DNA from: Dactylorhiza incarnata
Lineage: Eukaryota > Streptophyta > Magnoliopsida > Asparagales > Orchidaceae
Direction of reading: 5' to 3'
Length of the DNA: 64,000 nucleotides
Assembly: GCA_033032865.1 (NCBI GenBank)
Contig: JAWHQI010000049.1
Location: 3,906,001-3,970,000 of the forward strand
Of the stretch, positions 44,912 to 55,939 are shown piece by piece (the stretch's first letter is position 1; every line of letters begins with the position of its first letter). Both the position numbers and the translations under genes were made by a program. Below the pieces are notes generated by a model, which was not told the origin of the DNA, searched no databases, and was given only the letters and a program-made list of their open reading frames with translations.

Positions 44912-46583
44912 TGTCGGGAAAAACAACCTCTTGATTTATCTTATAAATTATGTAAAAGTGATTTCATAATCTAGGATTCATTACTCATGTTGTATAGTGA
45001 GGATAATATGGTCATTAAATGTTCTAGGATGTCACTCATATCAGGGTGTCAAAGACCAGTCCAAAAGAGTACAAAATTCAGTTGGGTTAATTCTTCGTCG
45101 ACTAGAAGTCAACGCAGCTTCAACTTCAAGTCATTCTAACTTCAAATATAAGTAAGGATAACTCTGACTGGTAGTCAATGTATCAGTTGAATTCAACGCA
45201 ACATCGAAATGTATTTGACGCAGAAGGTAGAGTCAGTAAAAGTAACATTTGAAGTCGACGCAACTTCGAATTTCATTTGACGCAGAAGTCAGAGCTCAAA
45301 GTCTAGCTCTTCATCTCGACAGATACGTCTATAAGGACTCAACGGAACTTTGATATCAGTATCATTTTAAAGCTGAGAAAGGGTCGAAGCAGCTTCTATT
45401 AGAACTCAGAGGTGCGTCGATAAGAAGGTAAATGTATTCGACGAAACGTCGAATGCAGACACAGAATTAGAATACTTCATGGATTCTATTCTGAAGCTTA
45501 CTCAGAAGTTAAAAATAGAAGTTATTTGAATTCTAACGGGTCGACCATAGTCAAGAATGGAATGAAAATATCCATAGAAACAATGATGATATATTTAGAA
45601 GTTATTCAAAAAGGTTTTGGACGGGCTGTCAATAGAAATGGAAAGAGAACAATACTACCTCTTGGACATTCCTATTAAGGAAATAATAGAAGAGGAAAGT
45701 AATTCATCATTATTCAACAGAATAATAAGTATATTTAAGAAAATACACAACAATAATTTTACATACAACAATTATGTCTTCTTTTTCTTAAGCTCTCTGC
45801 TTTTACAGAAAAGATAGAACAGAACTCTGTACTGGACAACACCACAAGGCTTCTTCTTCTTCTTCCTCTCACAACAAGAAGCCTACAGATGTACAGAGAT
45901 CATCTTCTGGATCTGGGATTTCACAATCCTTGCATCTCTCTCTCTCAAGCAAGGATTTATCTACTAAATAGAGATCCATACAAACACTAAGTGCTTGAAT
46001 CCTCAGTGACTGTTGCAGAATGATTCAATCAGAAGAATCATCTTCTCTTCTTCTTCTTTACTCTTTCTTTCACTTTTGTAAATTGAGTAAAGAGTCCTTA
46101 GAATCCCTCTTCAAAGGATTCAGTGGTTCAAGATCTCCTTATCAAAAGATCTTGCTTGGTTCTATGAGTCTCCTTAACAAAAGACTTAGACCTTGGTTCA
46201 AGATCTCCGTATCAAAAGATCAAGCATTGTTCTAAAAGTATCCTTATCAATAGACTCAGACCCTAGTTCTAAGAGTCTCCTTATCAAAAGACACAGACAC
46301 TAGATAGTGTATTTTTGTCAAAGTGGTCGAAAAGTGTAGTACCCATATTTTGGTGAACCATTATAAATCTTGTCTCAATTTGTGCTGTAAATTTTCTGTG
46401 CTGTTCATTCTTTATTTCTGCAATTCTGTGTTTGTTTTATTCTAGATTAGATTTTTGATTGCATAGTTGTTAGAAGTATTTTATTTCTCTGTGCATAATT
46501 TATAGAAAATTTTTGCAACTCTCTTCACCCCCCCCCCTCCCCGCCCCCTAGAGAATACTCAGAGGACTCACTGTGCACTTTCA
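44912..46583 (+). repeat. Element F1 3' LTR
   Basis: It starts TGTCGGG after a purine tract and ends GTGCACTTTCA, about 1.67 kb. Words such as TCGTCGACT, GTCGACGCA and TTCGACGAAA lie at 45105-45440. A hairpin array is at 46101-46283. Its end matches solo LTR F2 (54316), a related but diverged family. No target duplication is visible because flanks were rearranged by later insertions. Confidence 0.8.
46101..46283 (+). repeat. Array of about six small hairpins in the F1 LTR
   Basis: Units share the loop CCTTATCAAA but differ in complementary stems. These include GAATCC/GGATTC (46101-46121), AAGATCT/AGATCTT (46130-46153), AGTCT/AGACT (near 46168), GATCT/AGATC (near 46202) and GTCT/AGAC (near 46274). 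One unit is poorly paired. Solo LTR F2 has GAGTCT/AGACTC versions. Confidence 0.7.
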
Positions 46584-47285
46584 AGGTCAACAGAAATCTA
46601 CATTTCGCCTTGGACAGTAACTGTTTCAATCTTAATTAGCTGGAACAGGATTTCTATTCTGAATATTTCAATTATGTATAATTCCTTCAAAATTATTCTA
46701 GGACTCCTAAATCTAAAACAATTTACTAAACTAAAATTGAATTTAAATTATCATTAATATATACTGAATGGTACAATAAGTGTAATATAAATTCCCTTCT
46801 CTTAAACATATTCTAAGAGGTGTTGACGAAGATTCAGTTCAACACATGGCACATTAACAGGTTGTATATAGCTCAACTTCCTTTAGAGAGATAACAGTCT
46901 AGGTATAAACAAAGAATCTATGCCAAGACATTCCTGGAAACATTCTGCAAAATTGAAGTTGTATCGACTAGACAGGCTGCTGATAAGCTTCTTATCGAAG
47001 AAAGCTCTCATCGACACAATCCCCATATCGACTAGACATGATTATTTACTCTCACGACTCCTGATTTAACAAGGCCATTGATTCTAAAAGATATACGCAT
47101 CTTGAACTTCCACTATAACGCATATATAAATAGAGTCATAATGTAAATAAAGATTAATCATTCTAAAAAACCCCAAAGCTCTTTCCGTCTAGCCGACAAA
47201 GGCGATAAATCACATGCTTCTTCGACAAGCCTTCTTCAATCTTTTTCTTAAAGAAATCTTCTTCAAATAGCAATATATCAGTATA
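46584..47285 (+). promoter_or_regulatory. Region upstream of the second additional ORF
   Basis: No gene is seen. ATCGACTAGAC occurs twice and TATCGA-type words recur at 46965-47035. A TATATAAATAG sequence at about 47103-47113 could be a TATA box, about 175 bp before the ORF. The layout resembles 31975-32383 of copia-D. Confidence 0.45.
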
Positions 47286-47927
47286 TTGACTTCAAAGAAG
47301 ACCACCACCAAGATCAATGTGAGAAGTGAGCTTATCAAGGAAGGATTTGTAGGGTCACCAACTGAAATTTTTACTGTCATTCAGCTAATTACTGATGCTG
47401 GTCTTGAATATATTCTGTCTGAACCAACTCTCATCATGATAAGAGAAGTGCATGAGTTCTATCAAAATGCTGATATAAGTATAACAAGTAAGGCAATCAA
47501 ATCAAAAGTTTTTGACTCTGTGATCAGAATGACTGCAATTAGCATAAATAAACTGTTGAAAATGCCAATGTTGGCTGAAGATCAAGTTGAAGATAAACTC
47601 AATGATGAGGACTTTACCCTAGGTTTGCAATGGTGCATTTATACTGCCAAAATGTATGGGTCATTGGAAAGAATCAAAATGAACCCTTGTGGAAAATTAT
47701 TAGCAGACATTGTTGGAAAAGCCCTCCTATGCCAGGTTGGGTCTTATGATAGAATCTCTAAGGAGATGGTCAATATCATGACAAGAATAATTCTGAAAAA
47801 GAAGACTTACTGGAGTTGGTGGTTCCTTGAGATGAGGAAGGACATCCTGCATGCACCCAACTATACAAGAATCATACCTCTCTATCTCTGCAAAATTCTT
47901 GCAGACAAAATAGATGAATCTCTGTGA
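47286..47927 (+). CDS. Copia additional ORF, 213 codons open, related to the copia-D copy
   Basis: The first codon is TTG (47286); a mutated ATG is likely because the copia-D homologue starts with ATG at the same place. Residues include REVHEFYQNADIS, KSKVFDSVIRM, GKLLADIVGKALLCQVG and a Trp-rich YWSWWFLEM. Homology with 32384-33100 runs past the stop at 47925 (RWEKEIQRP near 47965), so this is a truncated protein. The fold is probably that of the plant putative transposon protein domain; the function is unknown. Its survival as a long open frame next to decayed copies is notable. The downstream part is cut off near 48050. Confidence 0.65.
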   Translation: MTSKKTTTKINVRSELIKEGFVGSPTEIFTVIQLITDAGLEYILSEPTLIMIREVHEFYQNADISITSKAIKSKVFDSVIRMTAISINKLLKMPMLAEDQVEDKLNDEDFTLGLQWCIYTAKMYGSLERIKMNPCGKLLADIVGKALLCQVGSYDRISKEMVNIMTRIILKKKTYWSWWFLEMRKDILHAPNYTRIIPLYLCKILADKIDESL

Positions 47928-48049
47928 ACACTAATTCACTAACTAAAGAGAAATGACATGAAGTCAATAGAAAGATGGGAGAAGGAAATTCAAAGACCAA
48001 ATCTCTATAAGAAGAAATCTAACATCCCCCAAACAACTAGACCCACAAG

Positions 48050-48839
48050 TTGGTTTTGCCATGACTAGTTCATGACAAAACCATAGGAAGCACTTAAGAT
48101 CATGTGAACTTAGGTAAGAAGGAGAAAACTCAAGTGGTCTGCAAATATTAATTTCCAGATACTAAGCCTACGGTTGGACATTAGGGCCTCACCTTGATTC
48201 CTTGACAACACCATAACATCCCTTACCTATTAGGGGTACCCTTAAAAGCACCAGGGACCCATTGGGGTCAACCAAAGAGGCCAAATTAACCAAAGTCAAC
48301 CATAACCCTAAATTTTTCAAAGTAGCTTAATTAGGGCCAATTGGCTTTCACCTTGCCAAATTGACCTTACCCCTACCCTTATAAGGATATTAGAGACCCA
48401 ATGGATAAAAAATCCCCATCATGGGGCCTCCAATTTGGCCAATTTTACCAAAGTCAACCCTAGCCCTATTATAGTCAAAGTGACCTATTAAGGGCCAATT
48501 GACCCTCACCTTGACAAATTAACTACACCTAGACCTTCATAACCATTAAGAGACTCCAATGGGTCACTACCCACCCATTGTGGTCAACCCAAGTGGTCAA
48601 TTTGACCAAAGTCAACTCAACCCTAATTTTAGGTCAAAATCCCTATTTTGCCCAAATCAAGCCCAATCCACTTGGGCTAGACCAAATTGAAGTTGCCCAC
48701 TAACCCATGGGGTTGAAAATTACTCAATTTGCCACTGAAATTCTGTAAATGATGACTAGGAGAGAGAAGGAGAACTTTTTCCCCAAATTGGAAAGAGAGA
48801 GGATGAACATTCATGGTGGAGTAATAACATTAAGTGCCT
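48050..48839 (+). repeat. Unclassified segment with three degenerate tandem repeats
   Basis: Units of about 160-165 bp, beginning near 48265, 48425 and 48590, share AAAGTCAACC...ACCCTAA and GGGCCAATTG-type blocks. Copies are strongly diverged. No ORF of note is present. Confidence 0.5.
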
Positions 48840-49095
48840 TGGAAAGGGAGCTTTGGGGTGTAATTCCATTGTAGGTCCTAGTACCGTAGTGAGCCCCTTA
48901 TAGGTTAGTCCTCAGGAAGCCAATGGTTAACCCTAAAATGTAGAAATAAATGGCGGAGCAAGATTAACTTAATAATCCACACACACCCACACCCCGTGGT
49001 TACTGGAGGTTATTCGTTTGGTCTTACGAGCGGTTGGATCGGTGGTTGTAGCAGTGGACTAATTAGTTTGGTGAGCTTGTGACTCAGTAGTGCTT
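48840..49095. other. Segment similar to 40060-40180 of copia-A
   Basis: Both contain TCCTAGTACC, then GTGA(A/G)CCC, then an AGG(G/T)TAG-CCTC-GGAAG-CCAA series in the same order. No gene is present. The origin is unknown. Confidence 0.35.
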
Positions 49096-49538
49096 GTTGG
49101 TACTGACGGGTTGGTCCGGCGAGCCATTGGCTCAAAAGGTTATGATGAAAACTAGGCAAAATGGAAAGGAGCAAGCTGAAAACTAGGCCGCCTGTTTCTG
49201 CAATTTGCTCAAGACTCGATCCAAAAGTCCTTTTCTGGGGGAGCCCTACCCCCCTATTTATAGGCTCGGAGGCTGCCCAAACGGGTAGTTCCTACAATTA
49301 CGGGCTGCCCGGGATTTCAGATAACTGAGCTGAGGTAAGAATATACCTGCCTTGTTGTGGTTGGAAGAGTAAAGAAATTCGGACCGCGCGATCTCGAAGA
49401 GGAGACCGACAACCAAACCTGTGAAGCCCATTTCCTTATGCAAGATGCCTGAACTGGTCGGTCTCAGAAGCTGGGACCGGGCAATCTCCCTTAAAAAACT
49501 TATGTTGCGATCTCTTGGGCGAACATAATCCCCGCACA
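49096..49538 (-). repeat. Tat-2 3' LTR (minus strand), left limit uncertain
   Basis: On the minus strand it starts TGTGCGGGGATTATGTTCGC at 49538, close to the Tat-1 LTR start. A TATA box (CTATAAATAGG, minus) is at about 49262-49252. GCGATCTC / GAGATCGC words lie in U3 (49385-49515). The left end is placed at a TGTTGG, but this is weak. Confidence 0.55.
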
Positions 49539-49636
49539 TTTCCAAGTTCTGAGGAGCTTAGGAAATGATATTTCCATCCCGCGGAGATCGCAAAGCCCTT
49601 GAATATTTTAATTTTTCTCGCTTGGGCTATAAATAG
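49506..49636 (+). promoter_or_regulatory. Promoter of Tat-2 antisense gene 1
   Basis: TATAAATAG is at 49628-49636. Upstream are GCGATCTC (49507) and GAGATCGC (about 49583), the word of the Tat-2 LTR. The position next to the LTR matches the Tat-1 arrangement. Confidence 0.6.
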
Positions 49637-49736
49637 ACCTTAGGAGCCTTCATTTATATCTATATTTTGCCTTTCCTGAGATTAATTTCTCCCTTGAGCG
49701 GTCTTTGTTTTGAGTTGCGGCTGCTGAACTGATTAT

Positions 49737-52018
49737 GGGTTTACTAAAGAGCGTGATGGCTGAGAATGGAGTTATCCCTGCCGCTATTTCAGGGAAAGTT
49801 TAACCCAAAAAGACAAAGTGATCAAATTACCTGCGAAGAATGCATCTGTAGCTGAGTCTGTTCGGAGAATAACTAAAGACATCATTGTAGGAGATACGTC
49901 GGCGCAGACTCCTCCATTATCATCCTCAAGTTTTGTGAATGTCATGGACTCGCCTTTGAAACCCATCGAGCTCGATCAGACTAAAGTTCTATTACACGAT
50001 TCCCCGAAGAAAACTGAAGCTCCAGTCCAGATAGTTGGAGCGACTGTTGAAGAGATTTCGATCGGTCTCAAAAAATAGGTATCTTTAGCTATCAAAATGA
50101 GACATCAGATAAAAGACCAAGATCTGGCGAAGATGAAGCTTCTTGCCAAAACTTCGGCGGTCAAGCCTGCTGGTGTTCTATTTCCTGCCGAGCCTCTTGA
50201 GATCGCTCCCTTACATGTAGCCGCGATCTCAAGGCTTCTTTTTAATGCTTCTTGCTAATATCTCTTTTTATTTTTCTGTCAGCCCCTTGACCCCTTTGAG
50301 AATGCGGCATCTCTATCTCTGCTCAACTCAGGGAATACCACTCCAACTGCTCCTATTATAGTTATGACCGAGATCCAACTGGATCGGGCTGATCTGGAGA
50401 GGCGGAGGATGGAATAGATAGACAAGCAATCTAGGGCTTCTCTCGATGCTGAGATACAGCGGCAAGGAGAAGCTGAGAAGAAGAAGAGAGAAAAAGAGGA
50501 AGAAAAGAAAACGGACTCTGAGAATGAAAAAGGAGGAGATCCTTCAAAAGAGCTGGCTGTTTCCGGCAAGGAGAACGTTGATCTTAAGACCGTATTAGTC
50601 GAAGATGAGGTCGCGCGATTTAACGATCAAATCGCAGAGTTAGGGGATGATAAGAGTGCATAAAAAGAAGAAGAAGAAGAAGAAGAAGAAGAAGAAGGAA
50701 AGAAAGAGGAAGTCGAGTTAGAAAAAATCAAAGAAAAGAGAAGAGAAAAGAAGAGAAGGAGACTTCTTGGGACTGGATCAGAAGAAGAAAAAAGAAGAAA
50801 AAAGAGAATTTTTTTTAAGAAAGCTACTGCGATCTCGGCTGAGACTGAATCGATCTTGAATACGACTCAAGGGATGAATGAATAAGGGGAAATAATTGAA
50901 AGTGAGAAAGAGGACTGCGAAAGGGAAGAAGAAGCACAGGAAGGGGAGAGAGAGGGGAAGAAGAAAATATTGAACTGGCGAGACAGGCTGCAGATCGCGC
51001 GGCTGCAATTACCGCGATCCGGTCTGGTAAGCTTTCCATGGTTGCTCCTCCTGATAATTCCCTCCCCATTTATATTAGACCTCAATCTCTGATTTGTCAA
51101 CTTGGGATCGTTCTTATTGAAACCGACGACATTATCCTTAGTTTTGAAGAGTTAAAAAGGTGAAGGAAAGAGGGAGAAAAATTTCAGAAAAAATAATTAG
51201 AAAAGATTGACCTTGAGCGTCGAAGACCTTCAGATCGCTTGAATATGACCGCTGCTCCTATTGCCTCCAAATCCATTCAAGATCATCTCCCTGATTACTC
51301 TATTTCCACTTTCCCAAGTATGGTCGTAGTATTTGGTTTTCCTCTTTCTATGATCGTCGTTTGACCAACATACTTTTCTAATTGTAGGAGAAGATGAGGA
51401 GGCTCAAAGGTTGCTGGAAGGGATTAGATTGGTCTCTCCCCAGGTCGACATACATCCACCTCCCGTACTCGCGTCTCCGCTTATGCAGGTAGTTCACATT
51501 TTTCAAACCCACGAGAGGGAGCTCGAGAGGAGATTGATGGAGAAGGATGAGGCGTTGCTGGCAGCCACTTCATTGAAAGAGAATGCTGTTGAAGAAGTTC
51601 GAGCGATCACGGCTCGGTATGATAAAAAACTGACCGATCAACGGAGGTTATTCGAACATCGAGAAAGAGATGGCAAAAAAAGCTTGAAGTGGAAAACGTC
51701 GCTCTTCGCGAGAAGCTCAGCGAAGCGAAAGAAGAGGCAATTTTCTTTAAAGGGAAAGCTGACGCTTTGTACGCCACCTTTTCCCAACTGAGGTCGGGAC
51801 CTCTTGCCCCCTTGTTCGCAGGGACGTCTTCTGCTCCTCTTGAAGATCGCGCGAACCTGGAAGAACTTATCAACGGAGAAGAGTTGAGACGGGATGCAAG
51901 CGATCTTCAGCGATATGCCGTTGATGCTAACACTGACATCTGTATGACCCTTACTGCAGTAAACAGACTCCAAAACAGGGTTGCTTATCTTGGAAAAAAG
52001 ATGGATCATTTGAAATGA
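49737..52018 (+). pseudogene. Tat-2 antisense gene 1: long Glu/Lys-rich coiled-coil protein, several exons
   Basis: It lies where Tat-1 has its first antisense gene. Reading starts at ATG 49737 but meets a stop after 21 codons; a frame then runs 49818-50078. Probable introns are 50217-50282 (66 nt, GT-AG) and 51318-51387 (70 nt, GT-AG). The middle (50400-50880) is a very charged coiled coil with a GAA run at 50660-50700. The C-terminal coiled coil (51411-52018) includes ARYDKKLTDQRRLFEHRERD, comparable to ERYDADRAAFDERF of Tat-1. A frame shift lies near 51690, and several stops show decay. Sequence identity to Tat-1 gene 1 is low, so the match is mainly position and coiled-coil architecture. 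Confidence 0.55.
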
Positions 52019-52261
52019 CTTATAATAATTTTTGTGTGTGATGATACAGCTACCACTAGTTTTCTAATATCTGAGGATCATATTTTGGGGATTTTAAAGT
52101 CTTTTATTTTTCCAACTCGTTTTATCCCTAAGTTATATTTTCTTATCCTCAGATCGCTCAATCTGGTGATTATGCATGGTCCTTGCTTTGATCCCTGATT
52201 CTTAAACTTCTTCCTGTATTAATGATACGCGTTCTGAAAAAAAAATTTATTTTTACTGAAA

Positions 52262-52340
52262 TTGCGCGATTGGAGATCGCAGTCTTTTCACTCAAAATTT
52301 TGCAATGATTATGCCTTGATTGCCCTTTGAACTATAAATA
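52262..52340 (+). promoter_or_regulatory. Promoter of Tat-2 antisense gene 2
   Basis: TATAAATA is at 52333-52340, about 70 nt before ATG 52412. GCGCGAT and GAGATCGCAG words lie at 52263-52282. This repeats the word-then-TATA plan. Confidence 0.6.
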
Positions 52341-52411
52341 CACGGTTGGTGGTCTCATTTAATACGCTTCTTCTGTATTCTTCATTCAAGCGGTCTGAAA
52401 CTTCTTAAGCA

Positions 52412-53540
52412 ATGGTTTCCGCGCGAGCTGGTGCCTGTAAGATATTCATCGAATCTGAGCAACGACCTTGTCGCGTCTCACAAGCTGAGTTTCATGAATT
52501 TTTGAAGGAGAACCCCATGAGTTCTCAGATAATGATTTGTATGCCCGCCACAGGTGAACGCCTTAATCATGATGGAAAAGATGAGGTCGCAATTCTGATC
52601 GACCACTTTAAACACGGTTTTTACCTTCCATTGTCGTGGGAAATAAAGAAAATTTTTATGTTTTTTGGTCTCGTCCCCAGACAGCTCCCGCCCAACTCTA
52701 TTGCACTGATCTTTACTTATATCTGTTATTTGAGATCAATTAAAGTGATATTTACGCTAGATCTGTTTAGATCCCTTTTTTACTTTGAAGATGTTGAAGG
52801 AGGGTTCAAGGAGAGAAGATTTCAAGGGTCTCCTATATTTCACCTGCAGCGGTCTGAAAGTTGTGAACCTTCCTAATAAGGTTTCCAACTGGGCGGAGAG
52901 ATTTTTGATTTTTCAGGGAAATTTAGGCGGTCTCCGGACTTATCCCAAGTGTCGAGATGAATCGATCTTTCAAAAGCCGAAATCCCTCTCTGATGTTTAA
53001 GATAAGATTAAGGAGATGCTGAAAGACCGCAAAGCCGATCTCGAGCTCTACATTGTACTTTGGTCGCAGGTTTCTTCCATCAAACGGAAACACAGTGATC
53101 TTTTCCAACCTCGATGTTTAGACTGCTTCTTGATAGATATTTTATTCTTATAATGAAACTCCTCTTCTGCAGCGATCTTACAGATACCTTTGACATTACC
53201 TTACGCTCCGGATGGCGAGCTCACTCAAAGGGAGAAGAGGCTGAAGAGAGATCAGGAACGGTATCAAACCCGGACCGCTGGATCTTCAAACTACTCGGAT
53301 AAAGCCTTTGATTTGTGTGGTTATAGGTGTTCCATGTCTGATGTTATGGGAAGAACGCTGACGAAGTGGGATGAAAAGGGTAAGCGCGTGGGAGTTTCAA
53401 CATGCCTCCCGAACTGGGGTGGCGCTCTGTCCCGCCATGCTGCTGCAGTCTCGGCTGCCTTATACGGCGAAGAGAACTTCAAGGAGGTCTACAGATGGGA
53501 AGACAGTCTTATACCAGATATGTGTTCGCAAACTGGCCTT
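52412..53540 (+). pseudogene. Tat-2 antisense gene 2: 'gypsy-type putative transposase' domain protein, cut by copia-B
   Basis: It is homologous to Tat-1 antisense gene 2 along its length. YLPLSWEIKKIFMFFGLVP and QLPPNSIALI match the PF04195-type core. NKVSNWAERFLIFQGNLGG matches NKSHYWTQKFLLVKGPFGN. SDVMGRTLTKWD matches SDVLGEPLLAWD, and ALYGEENF matches a GLYGRED block. The core reads through without the intron that Tat-1 has there. The second intron is shared: GT at 53070, AG at 53182-53183 (114 nt), followed by IPLTLPYAPDGEL against IPVNPPHAQGATL in Tat-1. A frame shift near 52800-52850 and TAA near 52998 break it. Copia-B enters at 53541 and removes the C-terminus. Confidence 0.82.
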
Positions 53541-55939
53541 TGTTGGATCGGTAGGCGCCCTTAGAGGGGGGGGGGGATAAATAAGGGTTTTCAAAAACTT
53601 ATATTATATCATGAAAAGCTTTGAAATAATGCGAGATTAAGACAATAAGAAGTCAAGTAAAGCAATTGAAATAAAGTAGAGACATGTTTTAATAATATGA
53701 AATAAGGTTTTACAGAAGTTGATTTCTATAACGCTAGAAATCGGTGGCGAAGAATAGTAGACTCTTTTTTGTTTTCTATCCCGACTCGCATCCCCACAAA
53801 CCGGTGGCCCTAGCCTATCCTTCCCGGATTCGGCCTCAAGCCGCACTAGACAACCCTTCCCCGGATTTGGCCTCGAGCACCCCCTATACCTAACCTAGAT
53901 CTAGTCGCCAACATGAGGCGAATTTCTGCTCTAAGTCCTACCCAGACCTAGTGGCCAACACTAGGCGATTTCTCTAACCGTTTACAAGAAATATGAAATG
54001 AAAATAATTAAAATCTCCCTCTTGAAGAACTTCTGAAGTTGGAGACGAAGATCCGCTATTGCATAAGCGTTGTAGAAGCGGACTTCGTTTGGATCCGGCG
54101 TGAAGAGATTCTCCTTCAGAAATTTGCAGAGCTTTGGTAGGACATCAACTTTCGACCAAGGCAGCCTCTGGAATTTTAGCACTCAATCACTCTCTCTGAT
54201 GTCTATAAGAAACGAGAGAAGAGGTGTCCTATTTATAGCCTCAGCGCTAGCGCCTGCGCTAGAGGTACCACCGGCGCTATCCCATTTTAGGACATATTCT
54301 GCGCGGCAGGATCTTTGAAAGTGCACTGTTAACCTCACTAGAATTCTCTAGACCGGGGGTGAATAGAGATTAAAAATACATTGTGCAATTATATATATAT
54401 GTGTAATAATCAAAGATTTAAACTTCCCACACACCAACAAGAATTAAGAAAGTAAAGAAGAAAAATAACAAGTAGAAAATCACAGCACAACACAATGAAA
54501 TATAGTGGTTCCCCAAACTTTGGGTAGTCCACTCTTCTACCCCCTTTGGTAGGAATTCACTAACTTGCACTGAGACTTTTGATAAGGAGACTCTTAGAAC
54601 CAGACTGAGTCTTTTGATAAGGAGACTCTTAGAACCACTACAACTGAATTTATTGAAGAGAGATTCTAAAAACTCTTTTACAAGGTTTGAAAATGAAATA
54701 TGAATGAGAAGAAGAGGTAGAACAAGTAGAAGAATAGAAAACAATATATGTAAGAAAGAATCTTCTTCCTAGCAAGAAGATTAGAAGCACAAGTATAGTG
54801 AATAGGATCTCTCTTCTATAGTGAGAAGGAGATTGTAAGCTTTTCTCTCTTTTATGAGAGCTTTCAGAATTTGCAGCAGAATGGCTTCAGAAGAAGGAGA
54901 AGATGAAGGCTTTTCTTTTGCTGCAGCACACTATCTCTTTTCTCAACTTTCTCACTCTTCACTTGGGAGCTCTTCCTCTTTTTCAAATGTATATGGTGGA
55001 TCACTGGTTGTCATTCTCTTCCGACCTCAATCTTATTTATAGCTCTGTTTAAAATATATTGCTAAAGGAGAATAATCAATTAGCAGACAGAGAATTAGAA
55101 AGAGATAAGAGTTTCCATAATTTATATTTCTGTAGAAAGAAAGAAATTCATTCTGATTTCAAATAATATCCATAATAATCTTAATCAAATTAGCCAAGAA
55201 TCAAATAGAAGGAAAGGCTGATTCAGAATGGCTATAAAAGAATAATATCATTCTATATAAATCAGATCTACAGAAAGGAAGAAAGAGATCTGGCGTGTTT
55301 TTGAATTACTTATAGATATCGACGTGTGTCGATTACTATTCGACGTAAACGTCGATTTCATCCTGGCTGGATGTCGAGAGGAGAATAAGAAAGGTGCGTC
55401 GACTTTATCACATGCGTCGACTAGAAGTCAGAGGTACGTCGACTAAGATTACGTCGAATTCTTCTTAGAGTTACTTCGACTCATTCTGAGAGAAACGTCG
55501 ACTATATTTCGACGTTGCGTCGAATACTATTCGACGCATATTTACTTAGACTAACTTTTCATTCTTAGAAGTTATATTCTACTTAATTCTAGGGGTTAAG
55601 ATAAATCATTTCCCCAACAATCTTCAATCCGAGGAAACATTTCTCTCTTTCCTTCTGTGATTCGCGCTATCACCTGCGCTATCGGATACCGCAAGGCACT
55701 ATCTCCTTCTATATGTGCTCCCGGAATTGCGCTTATCAACGCTAGCGCCAGGCGCTAGGTGATACCGCCAGCACTAGTAGGAGTGTTGGATTTGATGGCT
55801 CAAATTTGGGGGCAACCTTCTTATGTAATCCTTGTGTCATATGGACTTTGTTTTCCGACACACTTAAACACACAAGATCAAATACACATAGGAATTGTTA
55901 TTCTCAAACCTAGGAGATGAGGAAGACCATGTTCGAACA
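53541..55939 (-). repeat. Copia-B 3' LTR, interrupted by solo LTR F2
   Basis: It starts on the plus strand TGTTGGATCGGTAGG and ends CGAACA at 55939. After removing F2 and one target duplication it is about 1090 bp, matching copia-A LTRs. GGCGCTA / TAGCGC words lie at 54240-54290 and 55660-55790. Confidence 0.9.
54316..55619 (-). mobile_element. Solo LTR F2 (copia type)
   Basis: This single LTR of 1304 bp is bounded by TGAAAGTGCAC and CCCCAACA (minus: TGTTGGGG...GTGCACTTTCA). It is flanked by ATCTT at 54311-54315 and 55620-55624. ACGTCGACT / TTCGACG words lie at 55315-55550. Hairpin units GAGTCT/AGACTC with the loop CCTTATCAAA lie near 54580-54635. No internal region is present, so the element was lost by LTR-LTR recombination. 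Confidence 0.93.

Noticed and set aside
50279..51100. Several Ser/Phe-rich minus-strand ORFs
   Set aside because: They are the complement of the Glu/Lys-rich coiled-coil coding region of Tat-2 antisense gene 1.
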